Positions 46,261 to 55,200 of a stretch of DNA of 64,000 nt are shown one piece after another. Each line of letters begins with the position of its first letter. The first letter of the stretch is position 1. The notes below the pieces were generated by a model. That model did no database searches and was not told the origin of the DNA. It worked only from the letters and a program-made list of their open reading frames with translations. The position numbers and the translations under genes were made by a program. The DNA is from Powellomyces hirtus (Eukaryota; Chytridiomycota; Chytridiomycetes; Spizellomycetales; Powellomycetaceae): positions 1,969,495-2,033,494 of the forward strand of contig JAHLKG010000002.1 in NCBI GenBank assembly GCA_025526995.1, read 5' to 3'.

Positions 46261-47162
46261 TGTTCAAACACGCGTTTTTGACGCTTTGCATTTCCCGATC
46301 TCTCGCGCGGATCCCCAGGGGTGACGGTAACATCGGGATCCTGCCGGATCCTGCCGGGGGACGGAAGCGGATCGTTCTGGATCCTGCACGGGGGGGTAAG
46401 CGGATCCGGAGATCTGCTGCGCTTCTTGGATCCGAACAATTCCGGAAATATGGTTGCAGATGCATTGGATGCAAACGTGCTGAGACTCTTGAACCCATCA
46501 ATGGCTTTGCAGCGTTGGATCTCGCGATCGCGGTCTTGCATCTCTTTTGCGATCCTCCCCTGAATGCTTTGCGGATCGTTTTGGATCCTGCGCGGGGGGG
46601 TAGGCGGATCCGGAGATCCGCTGCGCTTCTTGGATCCGAACAAGTCCGGAAATATTGTTGACGATGCATTGGATGCAAACGTGCTGAGACTCTTGAACCC
46701 ATCAATGGCTTTGCAGCGTTGGATCTCGCGATCGCGGTCTTGCATCTCTTTTGCGATCCTCCCCTGAATGCTTTGCGGATCGTTTTGGATCCTGCGCGGG
46801 GGGGTAGGCGGATCCGGAGATCCGCTGCGCTTCTTGGATCCGAACAAGTCCGGAAATATTGTTGACGATGCATTGACTGCAAATGACGATGCATTGACTG
46901 CAAACGTACTGAGGCTTGTGAACCCATCAAGGGCTTTGCGGCGTTCGCGATCTTCCATCTCTTTGAGGATCCTCGCCTGAACGTCTTGCGGATCCCTTAC
47001 CGCCAGCCGCAGCCGTTTGCACAAGGCTCGCTCTCGATGGTTTTGGGATCGTCGGGGCGGAAGCGCGGCGAGTTGATCGTTGACGTAGGATGCAAAGGAC
47101 ACGAAGGAAAGTGGGGATCCCGACGATTGGCTCACGTATCCGGTCAGGATGTCTTCCCCCAT
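46203..47162 (-). CDS. Protein of unknown function with 68-residue tandem repeats
   Basis: A 319-aa single-exon frame from ATG 47162. After a unique N-terminus of about 75 residues, three 68-aa units follow (DNA unit 204 bp at 46357-46560, 46561-46764, 46765-46968; the two near the middle are nearly identical). Each unit contains RIxKEMQDRDREIQRCKAI, FKSLSTFASNASS, IFPDLFGSKKR and SPDPPTPPRRIQNDPQS. A charged helical part alternates with a Ser/Phe part and a Pro/Arg part; KKR-type basic clusters suggest nuclear localisation. No domain is recognised. Frame conservation through repeats of a length divisible by three argues for a translated product. Its 3' end abuts a non-coding tandem repeat, and it lies in the subtelomere, where such arrays expand readily. 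Confidence 0.6.
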   Translation of the reverse strand: MGEDILTGYVSQSSGSPLSFVSFASYVNDQLAALPPRRSQNHRERALCKRLRLAVRDPQDVQARILKEMEDRERRKALDGFTSLSTFAVNASSFAVNASSTIFPDLFGSKKRSGSPDPPTPPRRIQNDPQSIQGRIAKEMQDRDREIQRCKAIDGFKSLSTFASNASSTIFPDLFGSKKRSGSPDPPTPPRRIQNDPQSIQGRIAKEMQDRDREIQRCKAIDGFKSLSTFASNASATIFPELFGSKKRSRSPDPLTPPCRIQNDPLPSPGRIRQDPDVTVTPGDPRERSGNAKRQKRVFEHSSVITCPNNIRETVPSSP

Positions 47163-47309
47163 CGGCGATGGGCGGGGATGGCAAATGCGTGTTCGAAGAG
47201 AACAGAACTAGCGCGTCGTCCCCTCCAAGAAAGACGCCGACCCCGCCTGTAGATATATTCTCAGTCACATGACTTAGAAACGCGATATCCCCATTATCAT
47301 CACCGTCAC

Positions 47310-47615
47310 AAGGCTAAATGATTCTAGTCCTTCAGCAGCGAGCACCGCTTGCATGCATTAATTGTGGCATGAGATTCTGCAACATGCAGCCCAGATATCT
47401 TCTACTTCTATTTCTAGCTGCATCCAAGAGGTAGGTTCGGGTTGGAGACTGTAAATACGCTGCTTCAAGATGGCCCACAGATTTTCAATGGGGTTTAAAT
47501 CAGGGCTGTTGGCTGGCTGATTCATGATAAAAAGTCTCCAAGTCCTTGTGAAAGTTGATCTAGACACATTCTGCATGTGTGTCACCTCATTGATGCTTCT
47601 ACCACTCCGATGCAA
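47310..47615 (-). pseudogene. Tc1/mariner transposase C-terminal fragment, degraded
   Basis: The frame contains the diagnostic NQPANSPDLNPIENLWAILKQR block just before the third catalytic residue region of Tc1-type DDE transposases, then about 30 more residues and a TAA. Translation past the TAA in the same frame gives MQAVLAAEG, which fits the family's C-terminus, so the stop is a lesion. The upstream catalytic core is missing and no terminal inverted repeats were found. Confidence 0.8.
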
Positions 47616-48014
47616 CGCTGCGCTATGTGGGGTCCAAGGGTGATATGTTGCATGTGCAATGCCACAAGAGATTTCGAGATCCTGTCCTTTTGGCCCTTCC
47701 AGCTCGTCGCTGGCAAGCCATTACATAAGCGTGTATGTCAGCGCAATCGGTTATAAATGAGGGGCTTCATTTGGGGGGGGGGAGGGGAGCTCTACGAGCA
47801 GGCTGCCATCTGACCTCGGGGCACAACGTCCCATTACGTTCTTTCAGACTCATCCATCGCTTCATCTGATCTCGGGGCTCATTCAAATTCAACGATCCGT
47901 CACTCGAAAACGCTGCTGCGTCATGGCAGCCCAAGGTTTACTTACGGTCCGGGCTTGGGGACGCCGAGCGTCGCGTAGTAGTCGTCCATAGGTCTCTCGA
48001 ATTTCCGGGGTAAG

Positions 48015-48520
48015 TTCACGCTTTCAAAAGTTTTCTGCTCTGCTCCGCTGCCAAAAATGGCTTCCACCGCAAGGTGGAGGCAGGGGTCAGGCATGCCTTA
48101 GTTGCCATGCACATGTCCGCGGGCGTGGTAGTTTGATTATTGCCACGTCAGTTATTTGGCCGATCCTGCTCTGGTCCGCTGCCAAAAATGGCTTCCACCG
48201 CAAGGTGGAGGCAGGGGTCAGGCCCCTTGATTGCCGTCTGACCTCTCGGCATGGCGTCCCTTAGTTGCCGCGCACATGTCCGCGGGCGTGGTAGTTTGAT
48301 TATTACCACGTCAGTTTTTTGGCAGACGAAGTCTGGATTCACGCTTTTAAATGTTTCCTGCTCTGCTCCGCTGCCAAAAATGGCTTCCACCGCAAGGTGG
48401 AGGCAGGGGTCAGGCCCCTTGATTGCCGTCTGACCTCTCGGCATGGCGTCCCTTAGTTGCCACGCACATGTCCGCGGGCGTGGTAGTTTGATTATTACCA
48501 CGTCAGTTTTTTGGCAGATG
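48015..48520. repeat. Three tandem repeats carrying a GCAA-loop hairpin
   Basis: Units of about 150-175 bp share GCTGCCAAAAATGGCTTCC, the hairpin CTTCCACC-GCAA-GGTGGAGG (48061-48080, 48192-48211, 48384-48403), CACATGTCCGCGGGCGTGG and TTGATTATT(A/G)CCACGTCAG. Copies two and three are nearly identical and the first is shorter. A minus-strand frame crosses two units but looks like a by-product of the repeat. Confidence 0.85.
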
Positions 48521-49660
48521 CTCTTGGCATGGTCATTTCTTTGGCAGATGAAATCATTGACACCTTGCCGTTAGTATTACGCACTGCAAACGACTGAACG
48601 GCGGTTTCCATTCTTCATTCCGAGATGCAGGCCGGAAAGAGAAACGGTTCTTGGGATGTAACCCCGCAACCCCTCCGTCATTTGGCTAGCGACGATAATA
48701 TTGTTGTCTCCGGCGGAGCTCAACTACATGATTCAATTGAAATAAATAACGGCGGACCAGATGACCAACAATGGATGTGTGCCCAGGTAACTTTCAACTC
48801 TGATGGAACCTGGGCGCTGCGATCAGTCACCGCCGCTTGACGGTGAGCGCTGGAGTGCAGTTTTGGACGATGTAAGCTCTCCCACTAAACAGGCTCATTT
48901 CAAGGCGTTTTGGACTACGATCGCTTTTCCGGGGACACATCCATCAACTCCTGTCTCGGCAATGCCGTCGCATCGCAAGATGCTGTCTATTTGACAGTAT
49001 TACCGGACTTGAAGTCAAGCACGACGCAATATCAGGCTTACGAGGCTGCCCTGGCGCAAGCATCCACACCTGTGCAGCCTTTTATAATCACAAAGTAGGC
49101 CCTGCCTCGAGAAAAGTCGTCAACACTTACACCCTTTAATCATGGACGGTCGCTCTCCGCAGCATCTATTGGGATTGTGCGTTTGCAACACTGATCTGTT
49201 AACTTTCCCTACCGTCTCCGCCGCAACACCTCCCTCTCTTCGTCCATGCTCACCAACATGAACTACATCCCGCCTGTCGATCCGACCGTCCCTTACAACG
49301 CGGAGCCATTCACAAGCATATCCATGGGGGGGGGGGGGACAGCCAACGTGGCGCTTCAGGAGCTAAATGGCGCCGTCAATTCATCGTCAATTCGTAGCGC
49401 AAGTAGGTGTTCAAGTCAATGACACTACGATCATCTTTGCCGACCACTCGCCCGTCAGACGTATGCGCCAGCCGCAGCGTAAAACAACGACAACTCTAGC
49501 AAGCCCTTCCGCAAGCCCTACACCAACAGGACTGTATAGCTCAGCATGGAGGACGCCGTTAGACTGGACTTGGGTGTGGGGCAGCCGGCAGACGTCATAA
49601 TAGTACACGGCGGCTGTTTTGGGCGGTTCCGCAGCCATATAAGCCGCTGCTTTAGCCAAT
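48521..49660. other. Gene-poor stretch with a few short plus-strand open frames
   Basis: Short frames at 48625-48840, 48910-49098 and 49367-49600 could be exons of a small gene, but no splice set keeps phase convincingly and no domain is recognised. A 13-G run lies near 49325. Confidence 0.3.
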
Positions 49661-51200
49661 AACCTCTACATACTCTTGCAAGTTTTTCACCTGAACAACA
49701 TTAACACTTACATTAACTGACGTCTATGTCTTTAGTCTTATAACTCAACCCCGCCTTTTACTAATTACGTAAATTTATTCATTGTCAGGGGTAAAAGAAT
49801 TACCCTATCATTAAAAGTGGGACCAGTCGTAAATTTTAACCATATAATATTTTTAGTCTTCAGCCTTATGAATTCTTATGAATTCTCTTTAAATTATTAC
49901 TCTGTGTAACGTATCCCTTTTTAACTTTAGTACTACCACTTTATCATTTTCGCTCATTTCTAGCTTATTTCAATGTAAATAAAAATCGGAAGTAAATTAG
50001 CTAACCTAGGATGTAAGCCAAGTAGTACCCAAGAATTCTACCACCTAATAGGATATATTTTCTCTGCCAGTATCAAGAAAAGCAAGTAATATTACACTCC
50101 AAGAATTGCACAAATACCCAATGACTTTCTTCTGATTTGATGAGCTGTAAACTAAACCACATAACCCACTACATGATGTCATACGCTCCACATCCAAAAA
50201 ATACCGCCATAGCAGCAATGTGAAACTCTGGAATAACTTTCAATTGTAGCCTTTTGAAATTTTGAACATTCTCAGAGACAATATGTTGAGTCATCTACAG
50301 ATTTATGTTGATGTTTATGAAATAAAACAAAACTTTTACCCTTGTACACCTTATTTTTGCTCTTGGCACAGTGAAATGTAGCTCAACCAGTTTCCATCTA
50401 GGATGATGACTTGTCGGAGATACTCAAGCATGCCGAAAGCATCGTCAAGCTTGTCATGGTTAGAATGCAAAGGCTCCATGTTGAAAGTTGAGCCACTCTC
50501 TAGAATCTAAAAGATGTCGGTTGGACAGAAAACTGGCTGCAGCACGTGAAAACAGACATGGGCCAGACACGAGGGCCAGGTGCGCTTTCGGCTGACCGAT
50601 GAGTTACTCGGCAGGCCTTTGATGATTCCGCAGTGTTCAAGAACCACCTTGGCAATGTCCACTTTAAAGTCCTTGAGCACGTCCATTGTAAAGTGCGCAA
50701 ACCTGAAAATGGCAAGAGTGGCGCGGAGGACAATGCTTTTGTTGCCTGGGGCAGAGATTGTCAGGTCTGAATGTATTAGAAATATCAGCGTTTGCAGAAG
50801 TTTATCTGAAATGCAGAAGATTGGTCAAATTTGAGTCACGCTGCTTGTATTGCTTTAGTAAGGGAGAATTGAGAAAGTCAAAGTATTGGGGTTGCAATTC
50901 ATCTTGGATCTTTGCTGGAGAGACCAGGTTGTTGTTTTATATACTGAAAAATGTGTGGTTGAAACTACCACAAATGATACCAAAAAAATTTCAAATATAA
51001 TATTATTTTATTAATTTGCATAGAATAAAATGAGTTGTTTTTGAAATGCAGCATATATTTTATTGTTTAGACATATTTGTTAAGTAAATGTTCTATTCAT
51101 TGAAAGGCTTGTGACATAAAACTATATGTTTTAATTCTTACACATACAATTTTTTTTTTTTTTTTTTTAACAAACTATGCTTTTGAAATATGACATAACA
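49661..51200. other. AT-rich subtelomeric DNA
   Basis: Composition shifts abruptly to AT-rich sequence with no long frames. It includes the left arm of the inverted repeat (from 50861). Confidence 0.6.
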
Positions 51201-51230
51201 TTTTTATATTGTGTTTTTGTACACTTTTTG
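50861..51230 (+). repeat. Left arm of a long imperfect inverted repeat
   Basis: From GGGAGAATTGAGAAA to TTGTACACT this matches the reverse complement of 53835-54192 along its length, including AATTTGCATAGAATAAAATG and GTTGTTTTTGAAATGCAGCA. The bases just before it (about 50756-50860) weakly resemble the end of the copia LTR (GATATC, GCAGA.GATTGG). Confidence 0.8.
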
Positions 51231-51516
51231 ATAACATTCACTTGGCCTCCACAGCTCAGCAGCTACTACAAGTACGTCAGCAAGAACGTCTGTCAACGTC
51301 ACTCCTAAAACGCAGCAGGGAGTGCAGAAAGGCAGTATCACCTTTTAATACCCGCCGTAGACTTGGACAAGTGCCCCAGGCATTACTGATATGCCCAAAG
51401 CCTGTGCCGCTCTCTTGTATTCTCTCTTGTTTTCGAGATGCATTTTTGAACCTGCAAATTTCCGAGTGCAATAAAATGTGTTAACATGGTGATCTGATTG
51501 AACTACAACTCCCTTG

Positions 51517-51797
51517 ACAACCCTTCGTTAGAGTGACACACAATGTATGAGGAGCATCACATCATGTATTCCTATGTAATAGACATGATGCATCACCGCA
51601 AAAAAAAAAGATATCAAATACACACGGATCTCTGAAGAAATGACTTGTCGACCTTTGGCAACCCTTTGTTAGAATGACACACAATGTATGAGGAATATCA
51701 CATCACGTATTCCTATGTAGTAGACGTGATGCACTACGGCAAAAAAAAAGATATCAAATACACACAGATCTCTAAAGAAATGACTTGTTGAGGATCT
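51517..51797. repeat. Tandem duplication of a 141-bp unit containing a hairpin
   Basis: The two units share GACACACAATGTATGAGGA and ATCAAATACACAC with about a dozen differences. Each contains an 8-bp stem around the loop ATTCCTATGTA(A/G)TAG. The stem is CATCATGT/ACATGATG in unit one and CATCACGT/ACGTGATG in unit two. Confidence 0.85.
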
Positions 51798-52486
51798 TAG
51801 AACTTGGGACATAGATCAGGCGCCCAGCATAGCTTGCAGGGTCAGAGCTAACATTGTGCGTGGCTGAATGCTTGGGTGTGTAGACCCAGTCACGATTGCG
51901 TGGACGGTCTTTTCAAGCGGGATCCTGCTGTTGTTGACGGCTTGGATCCCGCCCAAAGCTGATGGGATCATTTTAAGGGCAAGCCACCTAGTGAGGCGTT
52001 TGGGACCGGACCCAGTGAGAAAGTGAAACATCAGTGTAATATGGTGGTGTTTAATCAGATTGATGGAATTTACAAGTAGTATACACAAAGTATAGAATCT
52101 GAAGTGTGTATATTTCTTTGGGTGAGGGGGGAAGTATTCTACTATTTGTACTTTGCGCCCATTTTGCTTATTGTAACAACTATTAAGCTGCTTCCTTTAT
52201 TGCAGGTACAGCGGCAAGTTCACTGGATACAAGGATACACTTCATCTCAGTCGTAGGAGGCATATAATAAAATAAGGCTTGTTTCAACCACTTCTTCGCT
52301 AACTCCGACCTGCGTATGTTGAAAATTGACCCAGTAGCTTAGGGAGGTAGCCCTCATCGCTTTTATAGCAGCATTTGGATGCAGCGCGTATGACAATCAG
52401 CTGTCCCACAAAGTTGTTCCTGGAAAAACTTGCATTAGTAAGGAATTGTGGGAGATCTGGAAAAATCAAAGTGTTGGGATTGCAAT

Positions 52487-53248
52487 TTACCTCAGATCCT
52501 TATAGGGCATCCCAAAAGTCTGCTGGCAAAGGATCTTTGCCTGCGTCGACAGGCGCTCCCAAAGCTGTGAACAGAGGAAATAGATTGGTTTGGCACGCCA
52601 AAGATCTGCCGACCGATCCGAGAGCTGGATGGAAAGGTATCCACATAGTGCCACCCAATCAAAGAACAATAGGGCATTTTCTTCGGATCTCCACTTGATC
52701 AGCATGGTTGCGGAATCCACATTCTGAGGGATCAAATTTTGGGCAAAATTTGGTTGAGAGATCTCAGTGTGGCGCACAATGTCCTCGAATGCTGGGGTCG
52801 AAAAGGTTCATGCAATCCTCTGGATCACCATATTTTTGCCCAGAATCCCCAGTTGACGCTCCCTGCCCATGCAAGATCCAATGTCTGGCTGTACCGCCAC
52901 AATCCTGTCTTGGATCGCCGTCCAGCGCAAGCGCAGATCGTTCGTGTGTTGCACCACAGTCTGAATCTCTGCAGCTGCAGCTGCTGCACGCATGATCTGC
53001 AGCGCGGGATCCTTGGCCACGACTGCAGGGGCGTGGATCCCTGTGGGGATCACAGTGGCGGGAGCAGTGCGGATGGCAACCGCGGGAGCAGCGGCAACAG
53101 CGGCGATGGGTGTGGGCTTGGCCGCAGGTGCGGAGGTGGTGCTGACTTCCGGTGTAGGAACGGGAAAGGAGGAGCTGGTTGTGGGCTCAACTGAAAAGCT
53201 AATAGTTGAATCCATGCACTCGTCAGCAGGATCCTCGGCTGGGTCCAT
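52487..53248 (-). pseudogene. Interrupted ORF of unknown function
   Basis: A frame starts at ATG 53248 and stops at a TGA at 52808-52810. The same frame then continues open, with sensible protein character (WRSEENALLFFDWVALCGYL, LWERLSTQAKILCQQT), to a TAA near 52487, for about 254 codons in all. The N-terminal third is Ala/Thr/Pro-rich. The single in-frame TGA in an otherwise open frame suggests a recent nonsense mutation in a subtelomeric gene. I cannot name the family. Confidence 0.45.
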
Positions 53249-53834
53249 TTCTGCACCTTCGAATATCCAGGATATTGATCACTTTACTGAGAACAAATCA
53301 ATGGATGATTGAATGGATGGACGAGGATGTGAAGCAAGAGTTGAGGGGGCTGCTTCCGCACTGTGTAGCTTATATGGTCGTGAGAGTGGGAATCAGGGCA
53401 TACAAGGCTGTTCCATTCTCATGTGGCTGGGGTGACAGTGGATCCAGAGCTTTACTGTGTCCCAATCCCATTTCACCTCTTCTCTTATCTACATGGTTGT
53501 TCCCACTCTTGCCCATTGCGAAGCAATTGTTGGAAAATTCGAGCGCATAATTTTCTTGGACACTTTATGTTTTTACACATTTAATTGCGACGTCATTCAA
53601 TGTCTTAAATGCAAACACCTATGTATTTAAAGAACAATCAATTGAAAAACCAATGACATGTATGTTCTGTTTTTTTTTTTTGCAAATTTTGGAGTCTATA
53701 ATTTCTTTTCAACTGAATTCAATAAGTTTTTGAATGAAAACAAAGGGTTTTAGAGATTTGAAAGTTATACCACATTTGAGACAAATTTAACATAACATTT
53801 ATGTTAAATCTGTTCAAAATTAATAAATGTGATT

Positions 53835-54192
53835 TTGAGTGTACAAAGACACAATAATAAAATGTAATATCATATTTCAAAAGTATAGTTTGTTAAAAAA
53901 AAATTGTCTGTGCAAGAATTAAGAAATATAGTTTTATATCACAAGCCTCTCAATGGATAGGGCATTTACTTAACAGATATGTGTACACAATAAAATGTGT
54001 GCTGCATTTCAAAAACAACTCATTTTATTCTATGCAAATTAATAATAAAATATTATATTTAATATTTTTTTTGTTATCATTTGTGATAGTTTCAACAACA
54101 CATTTTGCAATATATAAAACAATATTCCAGGCTCTCCAGCAAAGATCCAAGGTGAATTGCAATTCCAATACTTTGATTTTCTCAATTCTCCC
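53835..54192 (-). repeat. Right arm of the long imperfect inverted repeat
   Basis: This is the reverse complement of the left arm at 50861-51230, about 2.6 kb away. A third partial copy of the arm's first 60 bases lies at about 52436-52498 in the left-arm orientation, so this may be a dispersed family rather than one fold-back element. Confidence 0.8.
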
Positions 54193-54272
54193 AATAATCT
54201 TGGGACATGCGTTGTGCCATTTGCCAGCTCCGCCTATCGTCCACCAACAATGATGGAGAAAGACAATCCTGG

Positions 54273-54719
54273 CTAGAAACCTATTACTTTGGGCTCAAAT
54301 TTGGATTGCCAAGGCTGGTCTCGGATCCGCTGGTAGGTTTGCACAAGGATTTCTGGCAATCGCAAAAAGGCTTGCAAGGATCGGATCCAGTTTCCGGAAT
54401 TGTGGATCGATGTCACAATCGGTGCAGATCCCAGTTTCGTATAGGTATATAGGGATCCGTGCAATGCTACTTTGTAAATGTGAAAAGTAAAGCCATCAGG
54501 TGCAATGGCCGTGATCAAGCTTAAAGGCTCGGATCCCCAGTTGTAGCGATCCGCTTCTACCTTGAGGATCCGGCGAGCATAGCCAAAACTTTCTTAGAGC
54601 TGAAGGACTTGTCTGGCGGCTGTGCAGTACGGAGTCTTGAGCTCCGCTATCAGAAGAGTCCGTTTGCCCGCAGTGACTTTAAGATCCGGCCCTTTGTGAT
54701 CTTTATTAGCAGTAATGTC
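54273..54719 (-). pseudogene. C-terminal part of a PD-(D/E)XK-like ORF, split by the copia insertion
   Basis: Read on the minus strand from the insertion point, the frame has GPDLKV (54678-54692) and, 13 residues on, LLIAELKT (about 54633-54656): the Asp...Glu-x-Lys arrangement of a PD-(D/E)XK nuclease core. An in-frame TAA at 54594-54596 interrupts it, after which the frame is open to a TAG at 54273. The N-terminal part lies beyond the retrotransposon at 60361-60632. Such cores occur in restriction-like domains of mobile-element proteins and in Crinkler/RHS-type effectors; the family is not established here. Confidence 0.6.
54715..54719. other. Target-site duplication ATGTC, left copy
   Basis: ATGTC abuts the 5' LTR and recurs at 60356-60360 right after the 3' LTR. 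Five bases is the usual length for Ty1/copia integrases. Confidence 0.9.
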
Positions 54720-55085
54720 TATTGGAATGTTGAGACTTGCGTACTCAACGTTTGGCCCTTACATTAGATCCTTACTTGGATTCTCCGACTAGAACGTGTG
54801 ACCACCATACCGGTAACGCTAAGAGCTGAATTGGATCACGTGTGATCACGTGATTGAAGAAAAAGTAGATTAGAACGCTCGAAGCGAGACATTACCGATA
54901 AGACTTTAAGACAAGAAATACATTCACATACATTACATCTCCGTGCATCTGACAACGCTACATCGTCAACTGCATCACAGAAGAGCTCTGTAACTCCCCT
55001 TTACGAAGTATACTGGAGGCCACATCGAATTTGGCCAATCCTCTGCAATTCCGATAAAGTACTGGAAGTGCCGATATCTTCAATA
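54720..55085 (+). repeat. 5' LTR of the copia element
   Basis: 366 bp, beginning TATTGGA and ending TTCAATA. The 3' LTR has the perfect inverted ends TATTGGA...TCCAATA. It contains GGATCACGTGTGATCACGTGAT, two CACGTG cores nine bases apart, also kept in the older relative at 60633. Confidence 0.95.
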
Positions 55086-55106
55086 GGTTATGAGCCCTGA
55101 GACCGG
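55086..55106 (+). other. Primer-binding site, half-tRNA-iMet type
   Basis: GGTTATGAGCCCTG directly follows the LTR. Its complement, CAGGGCTCATAACC, is the anticodon stem-loop of initiator tRNA-Met rather than a tRNA 3' end, as in Drosophila copia, where a 5' half-tRNA primes reverse transcription. The same site follows the LTR of the second element (61000). Confidence 0.75.
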
Positions 55107-55200
55107 TCGAATTTGAATCATTCTCCCTTCGTAAAACCTGTAAACTACAAGTCTTCCGTCAAAATTCAAGTGCCAAGAAAGTACCAAGCACACCGTCAAG

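Noticed and set aside
48148..48501. 117-codon minus-strand frame
   Set aside because: It spans two copies of a tandem repeat and is explained by the repeat's composition.
48015..48520. CRISPR-like array
   Set aside because: Units are long, only three, contiguous and without unique spacers, in a eukaryotic chromosome.
48625..49098. Small spliced gene from two short plus-strand frames
   Set aside because: No donor/acceptor pair of normal intron length joins them in phase and no domain is seen.
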